A DNA stretch of 64,000 bases, taken from Streptomyces silvae (GTDB lineage: Bacteria > Actinomycetota > Actinomycetes > Streptomycetales > Streptomycetaceae). The stretch lies in assembly GCF_016745505.1 (NCBI RefSeq), contig NZ_JAERUC010000111.1:43466-107465 (forward strand). The letters run 5' to 3'. The translations under genes were made by a program, and so were the position numbers. Within the stretch, counting starts at the first letter, position 1. Each line of letters opens with the position of its first letter. Positions 1-8,112 of this stretch are shown here, piece after piece. Below the pieces are notes generated by a model. It had not been told where the DNA came from. It saw only the letters and a program-made list of their open reading frames with translations, and made no database searches.

Positions 1-548
1 AGGGCGGCCGTGTGCCCGGAGGCCTGTGCGGCCAGGGCCAGTTGTACGGCGGTGACGGTCGCGCCGACCCCGCCCTTGGCGCCGGTGACGGTGACGACCG
101 TGCCGCCGGGGCCGGTGAAGACGTCGCCGCCGGACCCGAGGTGGCGCCGTACGCCCGTGGACCACTGCGCGGCGGCCTGCACGCGGTTGGCGAGCTCCTC
201 GTAGCTCAGGGGGAGGGTGACCAGGCCGCGGGCGCCGGCGTCCATGGCGGCGGCGAAGAGGGTCTGGCTGGCGTCTGCGGTGATCAGCACGACCCCGACG
301 GCGGGGAAGCGCAGGGAAACCTCCCGGATCAGCTCCAGGGCGGGCACCGGGCCGATCCGCTCGTGGACCAGCACGACCTCGGGCAGCTCCTCGATGGACT
401 CGCCGGCGAGCCGGGCGAGGGTGTCGATGAGCTGCGTCGAGTCACCCACCGGCGCCGCCGGCTCCGCGTCGGGGAGCTGGCTGAGGAGGGTGGTCACGGA
501 CCTGGCCGCGTCGGCGTCACCGACCGCCGGGAGGATTCTGGTGGTCAT
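1..548 (-). CDS. CpaE-like pilus-assembly ATPase, N-terminal part (runs off left edge)
   Basis: The reverse-strand frame starts with ATG at 548 and is still open at base 1, so only about 182 residues are visible. Residues 1-125 resemble the receiver-like domain of CpaE/TadZ (strands such as EVVLVHERIG and VGVVLITAD) without an obvious phospho-acceptor. Near residue 155 a deviant Walker A (KGGVGAT) starts the MinD/ParA-type ATPase domain. In this family the protein localises Flp/Tad pilus machinery at the membrane. It lies 8 bp downstream of the CpaB-like gene, so the two are probably one operon, and the rest of the pilus locus is expected to the left. Family call is good; pilus function in this organism is inferred. 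Confidence 0.8.
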   Translation of the reverse strand, partial: MTTRILPAVGDADAARSVTTLLSQLPDAEPAAPVGDSTQLIDTLARLAGESIEELPEVVLVHERIGPVPALELIREVSLRFPAVGVVLITADASQTLFAAAMDAGARGLVTLPLSYEELANRVQAAAQWSTGVRRHLGSGGDVFTGPGGTVVTVTGAKGGVGATVTAVQLALAAQASGHTAA

Positions 549-556
549 CCGGGCCC

Positions 557-1261
557 TCACTTGTCCTTGTCGAGCGTGTAGGTCCGGTCGCCCGGCCGGA
601 TGGTGCCGTCGCTGCCGGGTGCGATCAGTGCGAGCCGTACGTGCTCGGCGAAGGACTCCGCGTAGGCCACGCGCTGGGTGTCGAGGGTGTTGAGCGCGAA
701 GGTGATCGGCACGGCCTCGGTTGCCTGGTTCCGGTCGTCCTTCTTCGGTTCCAGGGCGGTCAGCTGACCGACGTCGAGGACCTTGGCGTTGGAGACGATG
801 ACCTTGGACTGGGAGGCCTCGCCGTCCCGCTCGCCCGCGAAGGTGGCGTAGATGTTCACCTTGTCGTTGGGCCGGATCTTGCCCGCGACCCCGGTGGCGG
901 CGTCGATCATGATGGCGATCTCCTGCTCGCCCGGCCGCAGTTCCGGGCTCCTGACCATCATGTCGGACTGCATCAGGGAGCCCTTCCTGAGCTCGGTGAC
1001 GGCGATCTTCCCGTCGATCTCGTCGATCTCCGTGACGGCGTTGTCCGACAGCCACCGCTTGGGCATGGAGACCTTCTCGAACTGGTCGGCCGACAGGCTC
1101 GTGTACGGGGCCACGTTGTTCTTGAGCCGGTAGGCGTCGACCTCGGGTCCGACCTTCGAGTTGACGTCGCTGATCACCGAGAGCACCCCGGCGAAGGCAC
1201 CGAAGGCGCACAGGACCGACAGGAGCAGGAGTATCACGCCGCGGCGCTGGCGGGAGTTCAT
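557..1261 (-). CDS. CpaB/RcpC-like SAF-domain pilus assembly protein
   Basis: A 234-residue protein with an N-terminal membrane segment (LLLLSVLCAFGAFAGVLSVI, residues about 10-30) and then an extracytoplasmic SAF domain (about 45-115; VAPYTSLSADQFEKVSMP, ELRKGSLMQSDMM). A C-terminal CpaB-type region follows, with the segment GVAGKIRPNDKVNIYATF. CpaB proteins are periplasmic or exported components of Flp/Tad secretion. The ATG start precedes the hydrophobic segment directly, as expected. The downstream CpaE-like gene begins 8 bp after the stop, supporting co-transcription. Length is on the short side for CpaB, which is common in actinobacteria. Confidence 0.8.
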   Translation of the reverse strand: MNSRQRRGVILLLLSVLCAFGAFAGVLSVISDVNSKVGPEVDAYRLKNNVAPYTSLSADQFEKVSMPKRWLSDNAVTEIDEIDGKIAVTELRKGSLMQSDMMVRSPELRPGEQEIAIMIDAATGVAGKIRPNDKVNIYATFAGERDGEASQSKVIVSNAKVLDVGQLTALEPKKDDRNQATEAVPITFALNTLDTQRVAYAESFAEHVRLALIAPGSDGTIRPGDRTYTLDKDK

Positions 1262-1345
1262 GGGCCGGACAACCTCGTTCGAATCGGATGCGTGGGGCAG
1301 CGGACAGAGAGGGATGCGCGGTGTCTGCGGAGAGCCCTGGGCGCG

Positions 1346-2320
1346 CTAGGTGCGGGGCGGCGCGGGCGCTCCATGGCTCAGGACACCTGGGGAGAGCATT
1401 CGGTTCTCCGGCGGTGCCAGCGGGGAGGAACAGAACCCGCAGCGGTCGCCGATGAGCTCCATTCCGCACCAGTGGCAGTTTTCCCGGCGTACGGAGGAAA
1501 CGAGCTGGTAGATCACGGAGATGTCCGGAAGGAAGGAGGCAAATTCCACCAGCTTCCCCGTTCCCCACCAGCGTGCCGAACCGGAAGGCAGCGCGCACTC
1601 CTGAATGGCCTGGACCCCCCAGGCCGGAGCCAGGGTCTGCTGGACCCATTCGGATGTCAACTGGCCCTTGGCGACGAGTAGTTGTGTGGCGAAGGGCGGA
1701 CCGGCCGGGGGTTCGGCCGTCGGGCCGATCTTGATGAGCTGAGGGTTCGGACCGGCCAGCACGGCGAACTGGGAGCCCGGCACCCAGGACTTGGCGTGGG
1801 ACTTGAGGCTGACGGGGACGCGGTCGAGCCTGGCCACGGAGTTCAGCAGGGCCCCGGCGTGGATGTAGTGGGCGAGCAGCCGGGCCGCCGAGGCGACCAC
1901 TCCCGGGCTGAAGTCGCAGATGGAGAGCTGGCGCAGCTGGCGTACGAGCACGGCGACGCCCAGCGGCGGCAGGTCGGTCCTGAGCAGGGCGATGCGGTCG
2001 CTCTCCAGGACGGACCGGATGGCGTGCAGTCTGCGTTCATGGGCGGGGCTGATGCCCGTGGGGTAGACCGCGATCACATAGCCGTGCTGCTCCAGGAGCA
2101 GGTTCATGTCACCGATCGCGAGATCGAGGGGCTGGGCCTCGGGTGCCTGCAACAGGGCTGCCGTGGGTGTCTGCTGATCGGTCGGAGGTAGCACGAGATC
2201 AGCGCTGGTCACTGCTATTGCGGTCGGCACGCTCTTCCCCGTTCGGCCCCGGCCGTCGTCGGGGGTGACTCCGGCCGCAATCGCTCCTGCTCCGTGCTTC
2301 TTCCCCAGCACTTTAGCCAC
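1346..2320 (-). CDS. conserved hypothetical protein with C-terminal zinc ribbon
   Basis: A 324-residue protein of unrecognised family. The C-terminus has two CxxC pairs (CHWCGMELIGDRCGFC, residues about 286-301) typical of a zinc ribbon. The first 60 residues are low-complexity and probably disordered; the middle (about 65-260) looks globular. The listed start is a GTG with no clear ribosome-binding site, so a downstream start is possible. It stands 84 bp upstream of the CpaB-like gene on the same strand and may belong to the pilus transcription unit. No enzymatic motif was seen. Function unknown; the zinc ribbon suggests a protein-protein or nucleic-acid role, which is inference. Confidence 0.65.
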   Translation of the reverse strand: MAKVLGKKHGAGAIAAGVTPDDGRGRTGKSVPTAIAVTSADLVLPPTDQQTPTAALLQAPEAQPLDLAIGDMNLLLEQHGYVIAVYPTGISPAHERRLHAIRSVLESDRIALLRTDLPPLGVAVLVRQLRQLSICDFSPGVVASAARLLAHYIHAGALLNSVARLDRVPVSLKSHAKSWVPGSQFAVLAGPNPQLIKIGPTAEPPAGPPFATQLLVAKGQLTSEWVQQTLAPAWGVQAIQECALPSGSARWWGTGKLVEFASFLPDISVIYQLVSSVRRENCHWCGMELIGDRCGFCSSPLAPPENRMLSPGVLSHGAPAPPRT

Positions 2321-2692
2321 GTCGGACCAGGCAGAGAACAGATATCGGAACCCAGTACGAAGACGTGCGGCACAGGCGTTCGCTACGCCTCCGTACGAAA
2401 TCGGACGAAAAGCAAAGTGGTTAACTTCTGCACCACTGCGCAGAGTTACCCCGGCCGATGGGGTTTGAAATGGGCGGGAATTAATCCGCCCACGTCAGAA
2501 CGGATTCACTTCCCTTTCCCCGCCCCTCCGCGATATCCGCTCCGTCACATTCCGGCCATCCCCGTGGCGCGACCCGCACCATCACCCGCACTGTCACCCG
2601 TGCGAGTGCACACGGGAGGGCCCGGGGCCGTTCACCCGGAGGCGCGCAGGCACCTCTTCGGCCCCTCGCTGGCATCCGGGCCGCCAGAGGTC
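2321..2692. other. intergenic region between divergent zinc-ribbon gene and chitinase
   Basis: This stretch of about 370 bases is clearly less GC-rich than its surroundings around 2390-2520, as expected of a double promoter region. I see no convincing reading frame with a ribosome-binding site and no strong hairpin. The chitinase promoter elements start at 2693. Confidence 0.5.
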
Positions 2693-2723
2693 TTGACAAC
2701 TTGATTGGTCTGGACCAGTTTAT
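2693..2723 (+). promoter_or_regulatory. chitinase promoter with DasR-responsive element (dre)
   Basis: A consensus -35 hexamer TTGACA lies at 2693-2698. It is followed at 2704-2719 by ATTGGTCTGGACCAGT, a near-perfect match to the dre palindrome (TGGTCTAGACCA core) bound by the GntR-family repressor DasR. DasR is released by glucosamine-6-phosphate in Streptomyces. The operator fills the -35/-10 spacer, a position that would block RNA polymerase. The palindrome is directly visible; binding is inferred from the known DasR regulon. Confidence 0.8.
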
Positions 2724-2782
2724 CGGCCAACGGTGGCCACCGTTCCCGCCAGCACCCCCAACTCCCCCACCGGAGGCAGCAA

Positions 2783-4513
2783 GTGGAACGCTCCGCAGGC
2801 AGCAGCAGGCACAGAAGGCGCCGCGTCCGGCCTCTCCTCGGCGGGGCCGTCGCCGTCGTCGCGGCCGGGGCGCTGGGCGTCACCGGGCTCGTCAGCACCG
2901 CGCAGGCCGCCGACATCAACGTGGCCAGGAACGCCGGGTTCGAATCGGGGCTCGCCGGCTGGACCTGTTCCGGCGGCTCCGGCGCCACGGTCTCCTCCCC
3001 CGTGCACGGCGGCTCCTCCGCGCTCAAGGCCACCCCGGCCGGCCAGGACAACGCCAAGTGCACGCAGACCGTCGCCGTGAAGCCCGGCTCCACCTACACG
3101 CTGAGCTCCTGGGTGCAGGGCGGTTACGCCTATCTCGGCGCCAGCGGTACGGGGACGACGGACGTCTCCACCTGGTCCCCCGGCTCCAGCAGCTGGACCC
3201 AGCTGCGGACCACCTTCACCACCGGCCCCTCCACCACCTCGGTGACCGTCTACACCCACGGCTGGTACGGCCAGGCCGCCTACGTCGCGGACGACGTCGA
3301 GGTGACCGGCCCGGACGGCGGCGGCGGCACCGACCCCGGCCCCTCGATCCCCGGCGCCCCGGCCGGACTGGCCGTCTCCACGACGACCAGCTCCTCGGTC
3401 GCCCTGACCTGGAACGCCGTCTCCGGCGCCACCGGCTACACCGTCTACCGCGACGGCACGAAGGCCACCACCTCGACCGGCACCTCGGCCACGGTGACCG
3501 GCCTCGCCGCGGACACCGCCTACCAGTTCTCCGTCAGCGCCACGAACGCCGCCGGCGAGTCGGTCAAGTCGGCGACCGTCAGCGGCCGTACGGCGAAGAC
3601 CGCCACGGGCCCCGGCCCGACGACCTCGGTCCCCAAGCACGCGGTGACCGGCTACTGGCAGAACTTCAACAACGGCGCCGCCGTCCAGAAGCTCAGTGAC
3701 GTCCCCGCGGACTACGACATCATCGCCGTCTCCTTCGCGGACGCCACGGCCACACCGGGTGCCGTCACCTTCAACCTGGACTCGGCGGGCCTGAACGGCT
3801 ACACCCTTGCCCAGTTCAAGGCCGACATCAAGGCCAAGCAGGCCGCCGGGAAGAACGTCATCATCTCCGTGGGCGGGGAGAAGGGCGCCGTCGCCGTCAA
3901 CAGCGACGCCTCCGCCACCGCCTTCGCCGACTCGGTGTACGCGCTGATCCAGGAGTACGGCTTCAACGGCGTCGACATCGACCTGGAGAACGGCCTCAAC
4001 TCCACCTACATGACGAAGGCCCTGCGCTCCCTGTCGTCGAAGGCGGGCTCCGGCCTCGTCATCACGATGGCCCCGCAGACCATCGACATGCAGTCGACGT
4101 CCGGTGAGTACTTCAAGACGGCGCTCAACATCAAGGACATCCTGACCGTCGTCAACATGCAGTACTACAACAGCGGTTCGATGCTGGGCTGCGACGGCAA
4201 GGTCTACTCGCAGGGCTCGGTGGACTTCCTCACCGCGCTCGCCTGCATCCAGCTGGAGGGCGGTCTCGCCCCGTCCCAGGTCGGCCTCGGGGTCCCCGCC
4301 TCCACCCGCGGCGCGGGCAGCGGCTACGTCGCCCCGTCCGTCGTGAACGCGGCCCTGGACTGCCTGGCCAAGGGCACGGGCTGCGGCTCCTTCAAGCCCT
4401 CCAGGACCTACCCGGACCTGCGCGGCGCGATGACCTGGTCCACGAACTGGGACGCCACGGCCGGCAACTCCTGGTCCGGCGCGGTCGGCCCGCACGTGCA
4501 CGGCCTCCCGTAA
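2783..4513 (+). CDS. chiA: secreted family 18 chitinase (CBM - FN3 - GH18)
   Basis: Start chosen at GTG 2783 because GGAGG lies 8 nt upstream and the dre/promoter lies further upstream; this gives 576 residues. An arginine-rich Sec-type signal peptide ends at ...STAQA, about residue 42. Next come a carbohydrate-binding module (about 44-175, starting INVARNAGFESG), a fibronectin III domain (about 190-272) and a GH18 catalytic domain (about 290-575) with the active-site string FNGVDIDLEN (DxDxE, Glu as acid). It hydrolyses chitin outside the cell. Architecture and flanking genes match Streptomyces ChiA; the symbol rests on that resemblance. Expression should follow DasR and N-acetylglucosamine status. 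Confidence 0.88.
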   Translation: MERSAGSSRHRRRRVRPLLGGAVAVVAAGALGVTGLVSTAQAADINVARNAGFESGLAGWTCSGGSGATVSSPVHGGSSALKATPAGQDNAKCTQTVAVKPGSTYTLSSWVQGGYAYLGASGTGTTDVSTWSPGSSSWTQLRTTFTTGPSTTSVTVYTHGWYGQAAYVADDVEVTGPDGGGGTDPGPSIPGAPAGLAVSTTTSSSVALTWNAVSGATGYTVYRDGTKATTSTGTSATVTGLAADTAYQFSVSATNAAGESVKSATVSGRTAKTATGPGPTTSVPKHAVTGYWQNFNNGAAVQKLSDVPADYDIIAVSFADATATPGAVTFNLDSAGLNGYTLAQFKADIKAKQAAGKNVIISVGGEKGAVAVNSDASATAFADSVYALIQEYGFNGVDIDLENGLNSTYMTKALRSLSSKAGSGLVITMAPQTIDMQSTSGEYFKTALNIKDILTVVNMQYYNSGSMLGCDGKVYSQGSVDFLTALACIQLEGGLAPSQVGLGVPASTRGAGSGYVAPSVVNAALDCLAKGTGCGSFKPSRTYPDLRGAMTWSTNWDATAGNSWSGAVGPHVHGLP

Positions 4514-4532
4514 CGCGAAGGCCCCTCCGGTC

Positions 4533-4566
4533 CAGCAGCGCCGCCGCTCCCCCGGCGGCGCTGCTG
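4533..4566. terminator. bidirectional hairpin between convergent chitinase and Nramp genes
   Basis: Perfect 14-bp inverted repeat CAGCAGCGCCGCCG / CGGCGGCGCTGCTG with a 6-base loop, located 20 bp after the chitinase stop and 25 bp after the end of the opposing Nramp gene. Confidence 0.75.
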
Positions 4567-4590
4567 CGTGCGTACAGGGGTACGCCGCCG

Positions 4591-5895
4591 TCACCAGGGC
4601 AGTTCGCGCACCTGCTGGACGCACAGCACGATGAACAGCAGACCCGCCGCGCCCAGCATCCCGTTGCTGAGCCAGCCGTTGCGCCACTCCCTCGGCGTAC
4701 GGGAGGAGTTGAGCAGCCAGAGCAGGGTCAGGGCCAGGAACGGCATGAAGAACGCGCCCAGGACTCCGTAGCCGATGACCAGCCCGAAGGGCTCGTCCAG
4801 CCACAGCAGCGTCATCGGCGGGAACGTCAGCCAGAGCAGGTACGCGCGGAAGGGCACGGACCGCTCCTGCCGGCCGACCGTCCCGCTGCCCGCCTCGTCC
4901 ACGCCCGTGTCGCCGCGGGCGGCGCGGATCCGGTCCACGAAGTCGGCGAACATCAGGCTCACGCCGTGCCACACACCGATGAGCGACGAGAACGACGCCG
5001 CGAAGAAGCCGACCAGGAACAGCTTCGCGGTGCCCGCCCCGAAGCGGTCCTCCAGGACCTTGCCGAGGTCGATCAGGCCCCGGTCGCCCTGGGTCAGGGC
5101 GATGCTCGACGAGTGCAGCAGCTCGGCGCCGACGATGAGCATCGCCACGACGAAGATGCCGGTGGTGATGTAGGCGACCCGGTTGTCGATCCGCATCACC
5201 TTCATCCAGGAGGTGTCGGACCAGCCCTTGGCGTTCACCCAGTACCCGTAGGCCGCCATGGTGATGGTGCCGCCGACCCCGCCGATCAGCCCGAGCGTGT
5301 AGATCAGCGAGCCGTCGGGGAGGACGGGGAGCAGCCCCGCGAAGGAGGCGCCGATGTCCGGGACCACGCGGATCGCGACGTAGACCACGACGACGAACAT
5401 CACGCCGATCAGGACCGTCATGACCTTCTCGAAGACGGCGTACTGGTTGAACCAGACGAAGACCAGGCCGATCAGCCCGGTGATGATCGCCCAGGTCTTC
5501 AGGCCCGGCCCGTCGGGGAAGAGCGCCACGATGGGCAGGGCGCTGGAGGACATGGCCGTGGCGCCGTACACGAAGCCCCAGACGACGACGTACACGGCGA
5601 AGTAGCCCGTGGTCCACCCGCCGAGGGTGCGCCAGCCGTCGAAGAGGGTGCGGCCCGTCGCGAGGTGCCAGCGGCCGACCGCCTCCGCGAGGGAGATCTT
5701 CACGAGGCAGCCGATCACGGCCGCCCACATGAGGGTGTAGCCGAATTTGCTGCCCGCGATGAGGGTCGCGACCAGGTCTCCGGCTCCGACACCGGTGGCC
5801 GCGACGACGATGCCGGGTCCGATGTAGCGCCAACTGGACTTACGTGGTGGGGAGCCCAGCTCCCCCGCTTCTGTGGTCTCGCTTGTCTCCGCCAT
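4591..5895 (-). CDS. atypical Nramp-family transporter
   Basis: About 434 residues from ATG 5895 (a TTG three codons upstream is also open; neither has a strong ribosome-binding site). Around eleven hydrophobic segments and the Nramp-like opening GPGIVVAATGVGAGDLVAT are visible. In canonical Nramp proteins helix 1 carries DPGN and helix 6 MPH, which coordinate Mn2+/Fe2+. Here helix 1 reads GAGD (Asp to Gly, Asn to Asp) and helix 6 reads TITMAAYGYW, keeping Met but replacing Pro-His. This is a divergent Nramp subgroup whose substrate may not be Mn2+/Fe2+; Mg2+-type Nramp relatives also have altered sites. The gene converges on the chitinase and seems monocistronic. Confidence 0.78.
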   Translation of the reverse strand: MAETSETTEAGELGSPPRKSSWRYIGPGIVVAATGVGAGDLVATLIAGSKFGYTLMWAAVIGCLVKISLAEAVGRWHLATGRTLFDGWRTLGGWTTGYFAVYVVVWGFVYGATAMSSSALPIVALFPDGPGLKTWAIITGLIGLVFVWFNQYAVFEKVMTVLIGVMFVVVVYVAIRVVPDIGASFAGLLPVLPDGSLIYTLGLIGGVGGTITMAAYGYWVNAKGWSDTSWMKVMRIDNRVAYITTGIFVVAMLIVGAELLHSSSIALTQGDRGLIDLGKVLEDRFGAGTAKLFLVGFFAASFSSLIGVWHGVSLMFADFVDRIRAARGDTGVDEAGSGTVGRQERSVPFRAYLLWLTFPPMTLLWLDEPFGLVIGYGVLGAFFMPFLALTLLWLLNSSRTPREWRNGWLSNGMLGAAGLLFIVLCVQQVRELPW

Positions 5896-6068
5896 GTCGA
5901 TCAACGAAGCGCATCACGGGACATCGCACAAGGGGGCGCGTCATACCGCCGTGAGGCCCCCTCGGGTCGCGGACACCTGTGGACGTCCGGTGACAGGAGG
6001 GGGCTGCGGGGCGAGGTGGACGGGTTCCGTCCGGATCGGGCCGTCCGCCCGATCCGGACCGGAATGCT

Positions 6069-7541
6069 CTAGATGACCAGGCTCAGCGCGGCGGCGACGA
6101 CGAAGCCGGCGACCGAGAGGACGGTCTCCAGGACCGTCCAGGTCTTCAGGGTGTCCCGCTCGGAGATGCCGAAGTACTTGGAGACCATCCAGAAACCGCC
6201 GTCGTTGACGTGCGAGGCGAAGATGGAGCCCGCCGAGATCGCCATGATGATCAGCGCGAGGTGGCCCTGCGACATGCCCTGGTTCTCGACGAGCGGGACG
6301 ACGATGCCGGCGGTGGTGACGATCGCGACCGTCGCCGAGCCCTGGGCGACCCGCAGGACGACGGAGATCAGCCAGGCGAGCAGGATGACGGGCAGGCCGA
6401 CGTCGTTGAAGGTGTCGGCGAGCGCGTCCGCGATGCCGCTGCCCTTGAGCACGGCTCCGAAGATGCCGCCCGCGCCGACCACCAGCAGGATGTTGCCGAC
6501 GGGCTTCAGCGAGGACGTCGAGACCGACTCCAGGGACTTGCGGGACCAGCCGCGCCGGATGCCCAGCAGGTAGTAGGCGAGGAGCAGGGCGATCGTCAGC
6601 GCGACGAACGGGTTGCCGAAGAACTCGATGACGGAGCGCAGGGTCGACGGGTCGAGCGCGATGGAGGAGAACGTCGCGGCCAGGATGAGGATCAGCGGCG
6701 TACCGATGATCGCGAGTACGGTGCCGAGCGGGACGGGCTTCTCGTGCGGCGTGACACCGGCGGCCTGCTGCTCGGCGACGACGGCGGCCTTGGCCTCGGC
6801 GGCGGCCTCGACCATGTCCTGCGGTACGTCGACGAAGATGCGCTTGCCGATCCAGGCGGCGTAGCCCCAGGCGGCGAGGACGGACGGGATGCCGACGAGG
6901 GCGCCCATCAGGATGACCCAGCCGAGGGAGACGTTGAAGAGGCCCGCTGCGGCGACCGGTCCGGGGTGCGGCGGCAGGAACGCGTGGGTCATGGAGAGGC
7001 CGGCCAGCAGCGGCATCGCGTAGAGGATGATCGACTTGCCGGAGCGCTTGGCGGCGGCGTACACGATCGGTGCGAGGACGAAGATGCCGACGTCGAAGAA
7101 GACCGGGATGCCGAAGATGAGGCCGGTGAGGCCCATGGCGAGCGGGGCGCGCTTCTCGCCGAAGAGGTTCAGCAGGCGGGCGCTGAGGACCTCGGCCCCG
7201 CCGGACACCTCCAGGATCGCGCCGAGCATCGTGCCGAGGCCGATGATGATCGCGACGTGCCCGAGGATGCCGCCCATGCCGGATTCGATGACCGAGACGG
7301 CCGCCGACTTCTGGACCGTGCCGAAGAGTTCGGTGACGGAGAGACCGGCACCCAGGCCGACGGCTATGGACACGGCGAGCAGCGCGACGAACGGCTGGAG
7401 CCTGGCCTTGATGATCAGGACGAGCAGGAGTGCGATCCCGAGGGCGGCGACGGTCAGCAGACCGGGCGTACCGCCGATCAGGAGGAGCAGTCCACCGGTG
7501 TGGGGTGGCGCCTCGGTGGCGGGGGCGGCGGCGAGCAGCAT
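6069..7541 (-). CDS. GntP-family gluconate/sugar-acid:H+ symporter
   Basis: A 490-residue, very hydrophobic protein with 12-14 predicted membrane segments. It has GntP-family landmarks: GLGTMLGAILEVSGGAEVL near residues 100-118, FLPPHPGPVAAAGLF near 190-205, and AQGSATVAIVTTAGIV near 400. The family imports gluconate and related aldonic acids with protons. It is the last gene of a reverse-strand unit (kinase, IclR, RidA, GntP), separated from ridA by 154 bp containing a strong hairpin that may lower its expression relative to upstream genes. In this cluster the likely cargo is an aldonic or amino-aldonic acid; this is inferred from neighbours. Confidence 0.85.
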   Translation of the reverse strand: MLLAAAPATEAPPHTGGLLLLIGGTPGLLTVAALGIALLLVLIIKARLQPFVALLAVSIAVGLGAGLSVTELFGTVQKSAAVSVIESGMGGILGHVAIIIGLGTMLGAILEVSGGAEVLSARLLNLFGEKRAPLAMGLTGLIFGIPVFFDVGIFVLAPIVYAAAKRSGKSIILYAMPLLAGLSMTHAFLPPHPGPVAAAGLFNVSLGWVILMGALVGIPSVLAAWGYAAWIGKRIFVDVPQDMVEAAAEAKAAVVAEQQAAGVTPHEKPVPLGTVLAIIGTPLILILAATFSSIALDPSTLRSVIEFFGNPFVALTIALLLAYYLLGIRRGWSRKSLESVSTSSLKPVGNILLVVGAGGIFGAVLKGSGIADALADTFNDVGLPVILLAWLISVVLRVAQGSATVAIVTTAGIVVPLVENQGMSQGHLALIIMAISAGSIFASHVNDGGFWMVSKYFGISERDTLKTWTVLETVLSVAGFVVAAALSLVI

Positions 7542-7594
7542 GAGCGGTCAACTCCGTTGGTGACGGGGTCCTTCGGGGCAGGGGGGAGCGCGGT

Positions 7595-7628
7595 ACGGCG
7601 CCCCTCGGGGGAAGGGACGGGGCGCCGT
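7595..7628 (-). terminator. intra-operon hairpin between ridA and gntP
   Basis: Perfect 10-bp inverted repeat ACGGCGCCCC / GGGGCGCCGT with a 14-base loop, downstream of ridA and before the gntP start. It may be a full terminator or a partial one, setting a polarity step inside the operon. No promoter for gntP was identified with confidence in the remaining spacer. Confidence 0.6.
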
Positions 7629-7695
7629 GCCGTGGGTGAGCGGTTCGGGGAGCCGGCTCTCCGGGGGCGGAGCGCCGGCTCGGCGGATCAGGTGA

Positions 7696-8106
7696 TCAGC
7701 CGAGGACCGCGAGTGCGTCGATCTCGATGAGGAGGCCCTTGGGCAGGCCGACGTACACCGTCGTACGTGCGGAGGCGGGGGCCTTGAGGCCCTGCTCCTC
7801 GAAGTACTCGTTGTAGATGGCGTTCATCTCGGCGAAGTGGTCGACGTCGGTGAGGTAGACGCGCATCATCATGACGTCGTCCCAGCTCGCGCCGCCCTCC
7901 TCCAGGATCGCCTTGACGTTGGCGAAGGTCTGGAGGGTCTGCTCGCGCAGCGTCGGACCGGCCGGGGTGGGGGCCTGGCCCTCGACGGCGGGCAGGAAGC
8001 CGACCTGACCTGCGACCTGGAGGATGTTCCCCTTCTTCACGCCGTGCGAGAACTTCGCGGGCGGGGTGGTGTGGGTGCTGGGGGTGAGGGCGGTCTTCTC
8101 GGTCAT
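7696..8106 (-). CDS. RidA-family enamine/imine deaminase
   Basis: A 136-residue protein of the YjgF/YER057c/UK114 family with typical strings KKGNILQVAGQVGFLP, FANVKAILEEGGASWDDVM and a C-terminal TVYVGLPKGLLIEIDALAVL. RidA proteins form trimers and hydrolyse reactive enamine/imine intermediates released by PLP-dependent dehydratases. The usual active-site Arg position is covered by SARTTVYVGLP. It starts 6 bp after the IclR stop, so it is co-transcribed with the regulator and kinase, and faces a divergent PLP dehydratase gene. That context gives it an obvious job: clearing the eliminated amine intermediate. Confidence 0.88.
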   Translation of the reverse strand: MTEKTALTPSTHTTPPAKFSHGVKKGNILQVAGQVGFLPAVEGQAPTPAGPTLREQTLQTFANVKAILEEGGASWDDVMMMRVYLTDVDHFAEMNAIYNEYFEEQGLKAPASARTTVYVGLPKGLLIEIDALAVLG

Positions 8107-8112
8107 GGTGGT

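Noticed and set aside
2720..5833. A reverse-strand open frame of about 1000 codons antisense to the chitinase and out of frame with Nramp
   Set aside because: It is Arg/Gly/Ala/His-rich low-complexity sequence without domains, typical of shadow frames in GC-rich DNA; the chitinase and Nramp frames have domains, starts and terminators.
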